DNA of 46,661 bases from the NCBI GenBank assembly GCA_039185015.1, contig JBCDAU010000042.1, forward strand, positions 1 through 46,661, given 5' to 3'. The notes beneath the pieces were generated by a model. That model was given only the letters and a program-made list of their open reading frames with translations. It was not told where the DNA came from and did not search any database. Position numbers and translations under genes: made by a program. The DNA comes from JBCBSZ01 sp039185015. Its GTDB lineage: Bacteria > Actinomycetota > Acidimicrobiia > Acidimicrobiales > Poriferisodalaceae. Positions 1-9,639 of the stretch are shown one piece after another. Numbering within the stretch: position 1 is the first letter of the stretch; each line of letters opens with the position of its first letter.

Positions 1-105
1 CACCGCACCACCCACCACCGCACCACCCACCACCGCACCACCCACCACCGCACCACCCACCACCGCACCACCCACCACCGCACCACCCACCACCGCACCG
101 CCGAC
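1..105 (+). repeat. 15-bp tandem repeat encoding TAPPT linker
   Basis: Six perfect head-to-tail copies of the 15-mer CACCGCACCACCCAC fill positions 1-90, and a degenerate seventh copy follows at 91-105. Read in the frame of the downstream coding region each unit gives Thr-Ala-Pro-Pro-Thr. The array touches the window edge, so the true copy number is unknown. The unit is a multiple of three, so copy-number change by slippage would lengthen or shorten the protein linker without a frameshift. It has no spacers and is not a CRISPR array. Confidence 0.95.
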
Positions 106-1387
106 GTCGGGCTGGGCCTACGAGGAGACCTTCGACGGTGACCCGTCCTCCCCGTCGCAGGACCTGCTTCCCGACGACATGGAGTTCGTCACCACCCATC
201 GGAGCCATCCACAGGACCACTTCACCCGAGCGTTCGGGCCCTACCTCGCCGACCACGCTGACAACTGCGCCGGACCCAACCCCGACGTGTCGCCGCTCCC
301 CCAGCACGAGGTGTTCGCCCCACAGACCGGCTCCGGCGCCGACCCCGACGACAGCTTCTTCATCTGCAAGAACCACATGATGTCGTCGATGGGCGACGTG
401 TCGCCCTACACGGTGACGGCGTTCTGGCCTCGGCAGGAGTTCAACTTCGCCGACGGTGGCACGCTCGAGTTCGAGGTCAACATCAACGATGCCCACGCGG
501 TCCGGAGCTGGTGGGAGATCCTCATCGTGCCCCGCGACGAGGTGAAGTTCGGCGCCGGCCCCGTGGACTCGCCGATCAGCGAGACCTACCCGGACGACCG
601 CATCGTGCTCGACTTCCGTCGCAACGTCCGCACCATCAAGGTCGGTGAGGGTGAGCTCGCGCCGGCGGGCTGGCTCGCCAACGAGACCCAGCGGGGTCGG
701 TGGGACTGGGCCTGGTGGCGTGACCTGTACCCGCAGGATCCCGCGCTCGACGACCGCCGCATCCGGCGCACCATGCGGATCACCTTCGAGGAGGAGCGGA
801 TCACCTGGGCGATCGAGACGGCCGACGGGAGCTTCGACGAGTGGTACGTCGACGTGCCCGGCGGGCTGCCCTTCGACCAGGGCCTCGTGCTGTTCAAGAC
901 GCACGCCTACAACCCGACGAAGGACCAGAACTTCGACGTCTACTCGTTCCACTGGGACGACATCCGCTTCGACGGTCCGGTCGTCGGCCGCTACGAGTCA
1001 CACGAGGCGAGTGATGTCGTGTACCTCCAGCGCAACGGCGACCGGCAGATCGGCGAGAGCGAGACCGTGACCATCGACCTCGACGAGCTCGGCCCGAACC
1101 CGACCCTGTCGGGGATGATCCATCAGCCCAAGAGCGGGCAGGTCCTGTTGAGCATCAACGGCGGCGAGCCGTTCGCCGTGCACCCGTTCGACTACGACCG
1201 CGACGACTGCGTCAGCGACCACTGGAACACGTTCAACGTGCCGCTCGACCCGAGCGTGCTGCGCACGGGAGAGAACACCCTCACCTGGACGATCGGACCA
1301 CGCCCGGCCTGCACGACCGGCGACATCATGTGGAACGGGTTCTCGGTGAAGTTCCTGCACATCCAGACCGACGTCGGTCCCCAGTAG
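2..1387 (+). CDS. Secreted protein with TAPPT linker and ConA-like beta-sandwich region (5' partial)
   Basis: The frame is open to the window edge, so the N-terminus (probably a signal peptide and a first domain) is missing and 461 residues are visible. An ATG at 179 is in frame but lies inside the reading frame after the linker, so it is not the start. The first ~35 residues are TAPPT repeats, a typical extracellular Thr/Pro linker. The rest, beginning SGWAYEETFDG, is rich in Trp, Asp and short beta-strand-like stretches. It resembles jelly-roll carbohydrate-binding or glucanase-like domains, with a second beta-rich segment over roughly the last 130 residues. I cannot point to a catalytic Glu pair, so enzymatic activity is not claimed. 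It could be a polysaccharide-binding or cell-surface protein. A strong hairpin follows the stop codon. Confidence 0.75.
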   Translation, partial: TAPPTTAPPTTAPPTTAPPTTAPPTTAPPTTAPPTSGWAYEETFDGDPSSPSQDLLPDDMEFVTTHRSHPQDHFTRAFGPYLADHADNCAGPNPDVSPLPQHEVFAPQTGSGADPDDSFFICKNHMMSSMGDVSPYTVTAFWPRQEFNFADGGTLEFEVNINDAHAVRSWWEILIVPRDEVKFGAGPVDSPISETYPDDRIVLDFRRNVRTIKVGEGELAPAGWLANETQRGRWDWAWWRDLYPQDPALDDRRIRRTMRITFEEERITWAIETADGSFDEWYVDVPGGLPFDQGLVLFKTHAYNPTKDQNFDVYSFHWDDIRFDGPVVGRYESHEASDVVYLQRNGDRQIGESETVTIDLDELGPNPTLSGMIHQPKSGQVLLSINGGEPFAVHPFDYDRDDCVSDHWNTFNVPLDPSVLRTGENTLTWTIGPRPACTTGDIMWNGFSVKFLHIQTDVGPQ

Positions 1388-1409
1388 CCCGGATCGCACA
1401 TCCGATCGT

Positions 1410-1440
1410 CCCCGGTCCGGCGCTGGTCGCCGGGCCGGGG
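1410..1440. terminator. Bidirectional hairpin between convergent genes
   Basis: Two 13-nt arms (1410-1422 and 1428-1440) pair with one G-T wobble around a 5-nt loop. The hairpin sits between the stop of the secreted-protein gene and the stop of the small membrane protein gene. No clear T-run follows on either strand, which is common in high-GC actinobacteria. Confidence 0.6.
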
Positions 1441-1450
1441 AGCCGACCGC

Positions 1451-1600
1451 TCAGCCCAGCAGCGCGAGTGCGTCGCTGGCGATGGACAGCCCGATCGTGA
1501 GCGCTCCGAGCACCGCGAGCCCGACGACGATCCGGACGAGAGCACCGAAGCTGCCACCGATCGCTTGGGCATCCTGGGGGTTCGATGTCGTGTCGCTCAC
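1451..1600 (-). CDS. Small single-span membrane protein (49 aa)
   Basis: A GTG start at 1600 gives a 49-residue protein: a polar N-terminus (VSDTTSNPQDAQAIGG) and one strongly hydrophobic segment over about residues 19-48. A longer reading upstream in this frame would run antisense-like Arg/Gly-rich sequence and overlap the regulator gene, so I prefer the short form. It lies 56 bp downstream of the regulator on the same strand and could be cotranscribed. I do not recognise the family. The function is unknown, and small membrane proteins of this size are easily over-called. Confidence 0.5.
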   Translation of the reverse strand: MSDTTSNPQDAQAIGGSFGALVRIVVGLAVLGALTIGLSIASDALALLG

Positions 1601-1656
1601 GAGGTCACCGTAGACAGCGGTGCCGACGCCCACCCGGGCCGAAGGTCCCCGGCTGG

Positions 1657-4068
1657 TCACGAGTCGTCGAGCAGGTCCCGCAGCTCGTCGATCACCTCGT
1701 CGGCCAGCTGCTGCGGTGACCAGACCGCCGCCGAGTCGACCGCATCCAGCGCCGGTTCGGCGGCGACGATCCGAGCGCGGAGCTGATCGGACAGCGTCGT
1801 CGACCAGCCACCGACCGAGCCGTGTGGCCGATGTGAGGCCAGGATCCGGATCGCCGGTCGGTACCGCCCGGTCTCGACGAGCAGGCGGGCAGCCATCGGG
1901 CTGTCGGACAGGACGGACGTCCACCGGCCACGCTCCCGGTAGAACGTCATCGCGTCGACCAGCGCGCTGGCGACACGGGCGTGATCGGGATCTCCCGCCA
2001 ACGCGACCGCGCGCATGCGCAGCCCGACGAGCGACAACAGCTCGAGTCCCGTCGCCTCGGCCCGACCGAGGAGCTCGTCGATCTCGGCGAGCACCCGGTC
2101 GGTGTCGCGGTCGGCGAGCGCACCGCAGGCGGAGGCCCAGGCGGCGAACGCTCCGGCGACCGGCCCTCCGTCGCGGGTGGCGCGGCGCATCCTGCGGACG
2201 TGCTCGCCGGGATCGAGCCGCGATCTCGTCAGATGGAAGCAGGCCAGCCCGAGGACGTAGAGCTCACCGAGGCCGCGGGTCCCACGGCGGGCCTCGTCGG
2301 CGATGTGAAGGTGACGGAGACCCGACTCGTGATCGCCGGTCATGAAACCGCACCAGGACGCGGCGATCGAGAGGTCGGCGTCGTCGGCCGGTTCCCCTGC
2401 GGCCTCGGTGAGCGCGACGGCTTCCGCGAGATCCTCGAGCACGAGCAACCGTGCCAGCCCGCCGCGCACGCGAGGCAACTCGGCTTCGGTCCCCGAGGCG
2501 GCCGCCAGGCAGCGTCGAGACCAGTCGACGTGCTCGAGCCGTTGGGTCAGCTCGGCGTACTCCGCGGTGGCGGCGAGCAGGCCCGCCAGGTCGTCGCTGC
2601 GACCTTGCGAGATCGCGTTGCCGACGGCGACGCGGACGTCCGCCCACTCGCGAGCGGCGTCGACCATGGCCGACTCGAGCTCGGGACCGTCGAGTTGGAT
2701 CCGCCTGGCCGCAGCGCGATCGCGGAACAGCGAGAGGTGCGCCGAACGAACCACGTCGAGGTCCCGCATGTGGTCGGAGGCGTAGATGCGGACCGACTCG
2801 AGCATGCGGTAGCGAGCCGGTCGACCGTCCTCGATCTGGAGCAACGAGCGCTCGACGAGGTCGACGACGTTGTCGACGACCTCCATCTCCGAGAGGCCGA
2901 TCGATGGCCCTGCGACCGTGGTCGCGGCGTCGAGGTCGAACGGGCCGGCGAACACCGTGAGAGCGGCGAGGGTCCGGCGAACCGTTCGATCCAGCGATTC
3001 GACGGACGCGGCGATCGCCTGCTGGAGCGTGGCGTGGTGACGGTCGACCTCGCCGCCGGCGCGCAGCAACTCCCACCGCTGGTCGAGCAACGCGACGACG
3101 GCATCCGCACCCAGCACCCGCGCCCGGGCTCCGGCGAGCTCCAGGGCGAGCGGGAGTCGATCGAGCCGATCGCAGATCGTTCGCACGTCGGGATCGTCGG
3201 CGGCGACCCGGCCACCTGCTGCCCCGATCCGTGCGACCACGAGTTCCGCCGCGGCGTCGGCATCGAGCACGGCGACCGGGACGACCTGCTCACCGGCCAC
3301 GCCCAGCCGCTGCCGGCTGGTCGCGAGCACCGAGACCGGTGAACCGGTGGACAGACATGCCCGGATCAGCTCCGCCACGGCGTCCAGCACATGCTCGCAG
3401 TTGTCGAGCACGAGCAGTCCCGGCGCGTTGGCGAGCACGCTCACCACGGAGTCGAGCGCTGACCGGTCCGGGAGGCGACGCCGACCGAGCCCGTCGAGGA
3501 CCGCATCGGCGACGTCGTCGGGGTCCCTGACCTCCGCGAGCCGGACGAACCACGCCGCACCATCCACTCGTGAGCCCACGTTCCGGGCGAGGTGGGTCTT
3601 GCCCACACCGGCCGGGCCGACGAGCGAGACGACGCGCGCTCGGTCGATCCAGCCGCCGACCTCGGCCACGAGCTCGTCCCGGCCGAACGAGACCGGCGGC
3701 GCGGTGATCTCCGCGGCCACCGGCACCGTCGACTGATCCGTCGACGGTGCGTCGCCCTCCTCGAGCTCGACGTGGGCGACGAACTGGTAGCCGCGACCGT
3801 GCACGGTCCGGATCACGGACTGCGTGCGACCGTCGTCCCCGACGGCTCGACGGACCGACTTGATCCGCGACGTCAGTGCCGACTCGCTCACGAAGCGATC
3901 GCCCCAGACCTCGTCGAGGAGCTCCTCCTTCGACACCACGCGATCTCGATGGCGGAGCAGGTACTCGAGCACGTCGAAGACCTGCGGCTCGACGGGGACG
4001 GCTTGATCGGCCCGGCGGAGCTGCACGCGTCCCAGGTCGAGCTCGCAGTCGTCGAAGCGGACGATCAC
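1657..4068 (-). CDS. Transcriptional regulator: OmpR-type winged helix plus NB-ARC-like ATPase
   Basis: This 803-residue protein is probably a signal-responsive STAND-type transcription activator. Residues 1-99 form a DNA-binding winged helix of the trans_reg_C kind, with ...SRIKSVRRAVGD and HGRGYQF near its end. An NB-ARC-like nucleotide-binding module follows: Walker A GPAGVGKT at 151-158, a Walker B-like LLVLDNCE near residue 215, and LPLALELAGAR further on. The C-terminal ~350 residues are Ala/Leu/Arg-rich and helical, likely a sensor or repeat region. The GTG at 4068 is chosen because GAGGTGAGG lies 8 nt upstream and the winged helix begins at once. The longer open frame would run into the HD-GYP gene. 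It lies 103 bp downstream of that gene on the same strand. Related architectures occur in SARP/AfsR-like regulators, but no BTAD domain is visible. Confidence 0.85.
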   Translation of the reverse strand: MIVRFDDCELDLGRVQLRRADQAVPVEPQVFDVLEYLLRHRDRVVSKEELLDEVWGDRFVSESALTSRIKSVRRAVGDDGRTQSVIRTVHGRGYQFVAHVELEEGDAPSTDQSTVPVAAEITAPPVSFGRDELVAEVGGWIDRARVVSLVGPAGVGKTHLARNVGSRVDGAAWFVRLAEVRDPDDVADAVLDGLGRRRLPDRSALDSVVSVLANAPGLLVLDNCEHVLDAVAELIRACLSTGSPVSVLATSRQRLGVAGEQVVPVAVLDADAAAELVVARIGAAGGRVAADDPDVRTICDRLDRLPLALELAGARARVLGADAVVALLDQRWELLRAGGEVDRHHATLQQAIAASVESLDRTVRRTLAALTVFAGPFDLDAATTVAGPSIGLSEMEVVDNVVDLVERSLLQIEDGRPARYRMLESVRIYASDHMRDLDVVRSAHLSLFRDRAAARRIQLDGPELESAMVDAAREWADVRVAVGNAISQGRSDDLAGLLAATAEYAELTQRLEHVDWSRRCLAAASGTEAELPRVRGGLARLLVLEDLAEAVALTEAAGEPADDADLSIAASWCGFMTGDHESGLRHLHIADEARRGTRGLGELYVLGLACFHLTRSRLDPGEHVRRMRRATRDGGPVAGAFAAWASACGALADRDTDRVLAEIDELLGRAEATGLELLSLVGLRMRAVALAGDPDHARVASALVDAMTFYRERGRWTSVLSDSPMAARLLVETGRYRPAIRILASHRPHGSVGGWSTTLSDQLRARIVAAEPALDAVDSAAVWSPQQLADEVIDELRDLLDDS

Positions 4069-4171
4069 GAACGTGCCCTCACCTCTGCCATCGTCGCAGG
4101 CGCCACACGAGCGGGTCGACCCGCCGGTCCGCCGGCGGGCGGAGGACGAAGCGACGAACTCGAGGACGTGA

Positions 4172-6124
4172 TCAGGCGCAGGGAGCGCCGTTGGCGGTGA
4201 GGTCGGTCGGCGGCGGACTCGGCGCACCACCATCGTTGAGGACGGTGTACGTGATGCCCACGGTCTCCCCCGGGTCGAGCTCGTCGTTCCAGCTGAACCC
4301 TTCCACGACCACGGGATCACCGGACGACACGAGCCGGACGGTCCACACGACCAGCGCGCTCTCGCCGTCCTGGAACCGCCAGGTCGCCGTCCAGTCGTCG
4401 ATCTTCGTCGAGCTCGTGTTGGTCAGTCGGATCGAACCGATGTAGCCGCTACCGGAGCTGCTCACGACCGAGAACTCGCACGTCAACGGATTGGCCGGCA
4501 CGGTCGTGGTGGTCGCCGGTGGCGTCGTGGTCGTTGTCGTGGTCGTGGTCGTCGTCGGCGGCGCGGTCGTCGTGGTCGTGGGCGGCGCCGTCGTCGTGGT
4601 GGTCGCGGGAGCACCGGGCGGCGCGGTGGTGGTCGTCGGCGGGGCGGTCGTGGTCGGCGAGGACGACGGCGCCACCGTCGTCGTCGGCGCGGCTGCGGTC
4701 GTCGTCGGCGGGGAGCTCGGCGCGACGCTCGTCGACGTGGTCGCAGCCGGCTGGCCGGGAGGCGGCGGCTCGGTGGTCGTGGCGGCCGGCGGCTCGTCGC
4801 CGGTCGGCGTGTCGGACGACGCCGACCCCAACGGAACCGTGGTCGACGTCGCCTCGGGCGGGGTCGTCTGCGTGTCGCCGGCGGGCGCGGTCGTGGTCGT
4901 CGTCGAGGCGAGCGGGCTCGGGCTCAGCACCAGGGGCTCGGTCGTCGTGGGTGGTGTCGTGGTGGTCGTGGTCTCGACGGCCACCGGGGCCGAGGACGAC
5001 GCCTCGAGGACGGCGGCCTGCACCTCGGTCGCACCACCGAGCGGTCCGGCCCCTGCGATCACGGCGGCGGTCGCACCCGTCGCGACGATGCTCGTCGCCG
5101 CGCTGCCGACCGACGAGCCGAGCGACTGCAGCTCGGTCAACGAGGCGAACGCCCCGCCCGCCCAACGACGCCGCATCGTGGTCGCGACGAAGGCCCGGAC
5201 CACCTCGGGGTCGAACTGCGACCCCGCGCACCGGACCATCTCCTGTCGACCTGCCTCGGGCGACATCGATTCCTTGTAGGACCGCTTCGAGGTGATGACG
5301 TCGTAGGCGTCGGCGACCGCGACGATCCGCCCGCCGATCGAGATGTCGGTGCCGCCGAGGCCGGCCGGATAACCGCCCCCGTCCCATCGCTCGTGGTGCT
5401 CCCAGACCGGCCGGAGCCACTCCCCGAGCCAGGCCTCGAGCGGCGCCACCAGCTCGCGACCGGCTTCCGGGTGACGGCTCAGCGTCGCCCACTCGTCGTC
5501 GGTGAGGGGCTCCTCCTTGTTGAGGATCTCCGATGGCACCGCCATCTTCCCGACGTCGTGCAGGAGCACACCCCATGCGAGGTGGAGACGCTCCAGCTCG
5601 CTCATGCCGAGCTCCTCGGCGATGAGGTCGGCATAGGCACGGACCCGCTCGGTGTGGCCCCGGGTCAGGCGATCGTGACGGCCCAGCGACCCGACGAGCT
5701 CGAGGGCTGCCTCGACCGCGGCCTGGACGTCCTCGCCGAGGCCGTCGTCGGCGAGTTGCTCGGAGCGGTCCCGGAGGCGCTTGGTCGAGCCGGCGCGGAG
5801 GGCGACACCGAACCGGGACGGCGCCTCGTCCGGGAACACGAGCGCCAGATCGAGCAGGGTGGCCAGGGGCAGCAGGCGACGGGTCCCACGATCTGCCGCC
5901 GCGCTGATGGCGGCGCCGACCGCGACGGCCTGGCCGAACCAGAGCACGGCGCCGACGACGCCATCCGGGCGAAGGAAGTACCGGCCGAGCACCCGGACCG
6001 CCAGCAGGGCGACGAGGAACGGGATGGCGATCGCGATGACCCGGACGGCGAGCGCAGCACCGGGCCGTCGACCCCAGCGGGGCGTCCCGGGCTCGATCGC
6101 TCCCTTCGTCGGTGCTGACTCCAC
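4172..6124 (-). CDS. Membrane HD-GYP phosphodiesterase with extracellular Thr/Pro linker and CBM2 domain
   Basis: A 650-residue protein with an unusual layout. Two or three membrane segments lie at about 24-47, 58-77 and possibly 84-97. They are followed by a cytoplasmic HD-GYP domain at about 145-315, with the HD pair at 189-190 in LLHDVGK and the signature HHERWDGGGYP at 243-253. HD-GYP domains hydrolyse cyclic di-GMP. A further hydrophobic stretch (about 337-362) should cross the membrane. After it come about 165 residues dominated by Thr and Pro, and then a C-terminal module (548-650) with conserved Trp residues and Cys near both ends (549, 649), as in family 2 cellulose-binding modules. 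The GTG at 6124 precedes the first membrane helix. It diverges from the 6192 gene by 67 bp. Fold assignment of the C-terminus is by eye. Confidence 0.85.
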   Translation of the reverse strand: MESAPTKGAIEPGTPRWGRRPGAALAVRVIAIAIPFLVALLAVRVLGRYFLRPDGVVGAVLWFGQAVAVGAAISAAADRGTRRLLPLATLLDLALVFPDEAPSRFGVALRAGSTKRLRDRSEQLADDGLGEDVQAAVEAALELVGSLGRHDRLTRGHTERVRAYADLIAEELGMSELERLHLAWGVLLHDVGKMAVPSEILNKEEPLTDDEWATLSRHPEAGRELVAPLEAWLGEWLRPVWEHHERWDGGGYPAGLGGTDISIGGRIVAVADAYDVITSKRSYKESMSPEAGRQEMVRCAGSQFDPEVVRAFVATTMRRRWAGGAFASLTELQSLGSSVGSAATSIVATGATAAVIAGAGPLGGATEVQAAVLEASSSAPVAVETTTTTTPPTTTEPLVLSPSPLASTTTTTAPAGDTQTTPPEATSTTVPLGSASSDTPTGDEPPAATTTEPPPPGQPAATTSTSVAPSSPPTTTAAAPTTTVAPSSSPTTTAPPTTTTAPPGAPATTTTTAPPTTTTTAPPTTTTTTTTTTTPPATTTTVPANPLTCEFSVVSSSGSGYIGSIRLTNTSSTKIDDWTATWRFQDGESALVVWTVRLVSSGDPVVVEGFSWNDELDPGETVGITYTVLNDGGAPSPPPTDLTANGAPCA

Positions 6125-6191
6125 CTCGCCCCATCGACCCGTCCCCCTGCCGCCTTGAGCCCCGGGCGCCGGCGGGGTTCACACTGGGGGG

Positions 6192-6575
6192 ATGCCCGAC
6201 GCGCTCCCCGCCGATCAGCGGCCGTTCGACCACACGCCGGTGCACACCGACGATCTACCGGAGACCCCCACCCGGGACCGGAACATCGCCGCGTCGGCGT
6301 GGGTCGAGGCCCCCGAGGTGCTCCGCACCCTCGGAGACGACCTCGGCCATCCCGAAGCGGCCTACAAGCGGCGCATCCACGGCTGGTTGCTGTGGCGAGC
6401 GGGCCCGGCCCGCGGCGACCACGCCCGCTATCTGGCCATCGACCCGGCCGATCCCGCCGTGACCCACCGCTTCGACCTCCACCCCGACGGTCGGGGCGAC
6501 GGCGCCGGACCCAGCGGTGAGCGCCACGAGCGGTTCCGGACCTGGAAGGAGGACCTCCGCGATCACCCGTGTTGA
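6192..6575 (+). CDS. Conserved-looking hypothetical protein (127 aa)
   Basis: ATG at 6192 is preceded by a run of six G, a possible ribosome site at short spacing. The 127-residue product is hydrophilic, rich in Asp, His, Arg and Pro, with a central segment containing YKRRIHGWLLWRAGPARGDHARYLAI and no membrane segment or known motif. Codon use (strong third-position GC) matches real genes here. It is divergent from the HD-GYP gene and 93 bp upstream of sufC, on the same strand. I do not recognise the family, and no function is proposed. Confidence 0.6.
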   Translation: MPDALPADQRPFDHTPVHTDDLPETPTRDRNIAASAWVEAPEVLRTLGDDLGHPEAAYKRRIHGWLLWRAGPARGDHARYLAIDPADPAVTHRFDLHPDGRGDGAGPSGERHERFRTWKEDLRDHPC

Positions 6576-6622
6576 CACCCGGGCGGGGCCGTGTTGCTGC
6601 GCGGCGTGGGGCAGATTCCCAT

Positions 6623-6662
6623 GTCGGAGGGAATTCTCCTATGGCGATAGTGCGAATACACT
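6623..6662 (+). promoter_or_regulatory. Shared suf box and likely sufC1 promoter
   Basis: GTCGGAG (6623-6629), TTCTCCTA (6634-6641) and GATAGT (6646-6651) recur in the same order upstream of sufB, with the same 4-nt gap between the last two blocks. Within it, TTCTCC (6634-6639) and TACACT (6657-6662), 17 nt apart, can serve as -35 and -10 elements. That would put transcription start at or near the sufC1 ATG at 6669, meaning a nearly leaderless mRNA. Only GAGGG precedes the ATG, at very short spacing. Confidence 0.5.
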
Positions 6663-6668
6663 GAGGGC

Positions 6669-7420
<752 letters not shown>

Positions 7421-7424
<4 letters not shown>

Positions 7425-8659
7425 CCAACACGATCGACATCGACGAGATCCGCGCCGACGTCCCGATCCTCGGTGGCGAGGTCGACGGCAAACGGCTCGT
7501 CTACCTCGACTCCGCGGCAAGCTCGCAGCGGCCGACCGCCGTGCTCGACGCCATGCGCTACTACTACGAGCACCAGCACGCCAACGTGCACCGCGGCGCC
7601 TATCAGCTCGCGGCCGATGCCGACGGCGCCTACGAGGCGGCCCGCAAGGCCGTGGGCCGCTTCATCGGTGCGAGCTCGGCGAACGAGGTGGTGTTCACGA
7701 AGAACGCGACCGAGGCGATCAACCTCGTCGCCGGCTCGTGGGGTCGGGCCAACCTCGGGACGGGCGATGCCGTCGTGCTCACCGAGATGGAGCACCATGC
7801 CAACATCGTTCCCTGGCAGATGCTGGCCGAGCAGAAGGGCTTCGAGATCCGTTGGATCGAGGTCGACGACGGGGGACACCTCGACCTGTCCGGTCTCGAT
7901 CGGCTGCTCGACGGGGCCAAGCTGCTCTCGATCACCGCGATGTCCAACGTGCTCGGCACGATCGTGCCGGTCCGCGAGCTCGCCGACGCCGCCCACTCGG
8001 CCGGCGCCCTCGTGCTCGCCGACGCCTGCCAGTACGTGCCGCACGTGCCGACCGACGTCGCCGAGCTCGGCGTCGACTTCCTGACCTTCTCGGGCCACAA
8101 GATGCTCGGCCCCACCGGCATCGGCGTGCTCTGGGGTCGGGCCGAGCTGCTCGACGCGATGCCGCCGTTCCTGGGTGGCGGCGGCATGATCGCCGACGTC
8201 CGCACCGACGGCTTCACCACCGCGGAGGTGCCGGCGAAGTTCGAGGCGGGAACGCCCCCGATCGCCGAGGCGGTCGGGCTCGGTGCCGCCGTCGACTACC
8301 TCGACGCCCTCGGCATGGATGAGGTGCGTCGCCACGAGGTCGAGCTGACCGCCTACGCCCTCCGCTCGCTCAAGGAGCGGTTCGGCGATGGTCTGGTCAT
8401 CCACGGCCCGTCCGAGCCGGCCGAGCGGGGCGGCGTCATGTCGTTCGCCTACAAGGACGTCCACCCCCACGACGTGTCCCAGGTCCTCGACCAGGACCGG
8501 GTCTGTGTGCGGGCCGGGCACCACTGCGCCAAGCCGCTCATGAAGAAGATGGGCGTGGGAGCCACGGCCAGGGCGAGCTGGTATGTCTACAACGACGAGT
8601 CCGACATCGACGTGTTCGCCGACGCCCTCGAGCGCGCCGACGAGTGGTTCGGATTCTGA
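7421..8659 (+). CDS. sufS: Cysteine desulfurase SufS
   Basis: A 412-residue, PLP-dependent group II cysteine desulfurase that takes sulfur from L-cysteine for Fe-S assembly. The Schiff-base lysine is K227 in TFSGHKMLGPTG, and the persulfide-forming cysteine is C369 in RAGHHCAKPLM. An N-terminal LYLDSAASSQ-like segment (VYLDSAASSQ) is typical. The frame stays open well upstream through sufC, but the ATG at 7421, which overlaps the sufC stop, gives the family's usual N-terminus and length. sufU follows after 21 bp, and SufU is the usual sulfur acceptor for SufS in Gram-positive bacteria, so the pair should act together. Confidence 0.97.
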
Positions 8660-8680
8660 GCGTCTCTAGGATCGACACCG

Positions 8681-9154
8681 ATGGCCGGACTCGAAGACCT
8701 CTACCGAGAGATCATTCTCGACCACTACCGCAACCCCCGGAACCGGGGTGAGCTCGAGACCCCGCCGGCGGTCCGCGCCGAAGGCCTCAACCCGCTCTGT
8801 GGCGACGAGGTGATCGTCTACGCCGAGGTGGACGACGGCACCATCGTCGACGTCGCCATCGACGGTCAGGGCTGCTCCATCTCGCAGTCGGCGGCGTCGA
8901 TGATGTCGGCGGCGGTGAAGGGCGAGTCGGTCCAGGACGCCCGCGCCAAGATCGGCGCCTTCAAGGCGATGATGTCGATCCACGAGTCCGAGCTCGGGGG
9001 CGACGACGGCGAGGCCGCCGAGCCGGATCCCGAGGTCAAGCTCGGCGATCTCGAGGCGCTGCGTGGGGTCGTCAAGTTCCCGGTGCGGATCAAGTGCGCC
9101 ACGCTGTCGTGGAACACGCTGGCCCAGGCGCTCGACGAGGCCATCGAGAGCTGA
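8681..9154 (+). CDS. sufU: SufU-type zinc-dependent sulfurtransferase
   Basis: A 157-residue NifU-N/IscU-like protein of the SufU subgroup. It shows the three conserved cysteines C40 (in NPLCGDE), C65 (in GQGCSIS) and C139 (in IKCATLSW) with the nearby D42. It also has the insertion between the second and third Cys that distinguishes SufU from IscU. In SufU these residues bind zinc and accept the sulfane sulfur from SufS. It is the last gene of the sufC1-sufS-sufU unit and is convergent with the Nudix gene; a hairpin lies in the 27-bp gap. Confidence 0.93.
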   Translation: MAGLEDLYREIILDHYRNPRNRGELETPPAVRAEGLNPLCGDEVIVYAEVDDGTIVDVAIDGQGCSISQSAASMMSAAVKGESVQDARAKIGAFKAMMSIHESELGGDDGEAAEPDPEVKLGDLEALRGVVKFPVRIKCATLSWNTLAQALDEAIES

Positions 9155-9163
9155 GTCTCCGCT

Positions 9164-9188
9164 CTGGTGGCGCCGGGCGCCCTACCAG
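9164..9188. terminator. Hairpin between sufU and Nudix gene
   Basis: CTGGT (9164-9168) pairs with ACCAG (9184-9188), and GGCG (9169-9172) pairs with CGCC (9178-9181). A 2-nt bulge separates the two stems and the loop has 5 nt. It lies between two convergent stop codons and overlaps the Nudix stop. No T-run is present. Confidence 0.4.
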
Positions 9189-9616
9189 CGGTGACCGACC
9201 GGGGCGCCGGTCACGAACTCCTTGATCCGGCGTTGCGTCGCCGGGCTCGTGTCCGCCGGCAGCTCGTTCGGGTCGACGAAGCGCACCTCGGCGATCTCCG
9301 CCGTCCGGGGCGCGACGCCGCGGGTCCAGTCACGGATCAGGAAGACCACGACGTGGTCGCTCTTGTGCTCGAGGAAGCTCGAGTACACGCCGTGGACGGG
9401 ATGGGAGTTGGTCGCCGGGGTGATGCCGGTCTCCTCGGCCAGCTCGCGAGTCATGGCGTCGACCAGCGACTCGCCGGTCTTCACCCCACCACCGGGCAGG
9501 AACCAGCCGTTGCGGTACGAGTGGCGGATCAGGCAGATGCGCCCGGCGTCGTCGACGACGATGGCCCGGACGCCGACGGTGAGACGTGCACCGCGAATCC
9601 TCCACCAGAGCCGCAT
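9182..9616 (-). CDS. Nudix hydrolase
   Basis: A 144-residue Nudix protein that probably hydrolyses a nucleoside diphosphate-X substrate. The Nudix box is complete: GGVKTGES...TRELAEETGI fits G-x5-E-x7-REUxEExGU. An N-terminal MRLWWRIRG followed by LTVGVRAIVVDDAGRICLIRHSY is typical of this group. The ATG at 9616 is chosen. Upstream in this frame the sequence overlaps the pterin dehydratase gene, and a CTG that overlaps its stop is the only nearer alternative. It sits 23 bp downstream of that gene and is likely cotranscribed with it. The substrate cannot be deduced. Confidence 0.88.
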   Translation of the reverse strand: MRLWWRIRGARLTVGVRAIVVDDAGRICLIRHSYRNGWFLPGGGVKTGESLVDAMTRELAEETGITPATNSHPVHGVYSSFLEHKSDHVVVFLIRDWTRGVAPRTAEIAEVRFVDPNELPADTSPATQRRIKEFVTGAPVGHRW

Positions 9617-9639
9617 GACCCGGTAGGCCTGCTGACGGA

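Noticed and set aside
1..105. CRISPR array
   Set aside because: The 15-bp units are contiguous with no spacers, and they encode a TAPPT linker in frame.
1981..3342. 453-codon plus-strand frame
   Set aside because: Antisense to the winged-helix/NB-ARC regulator, whose Walker A and DNA-binding motifs are intact.
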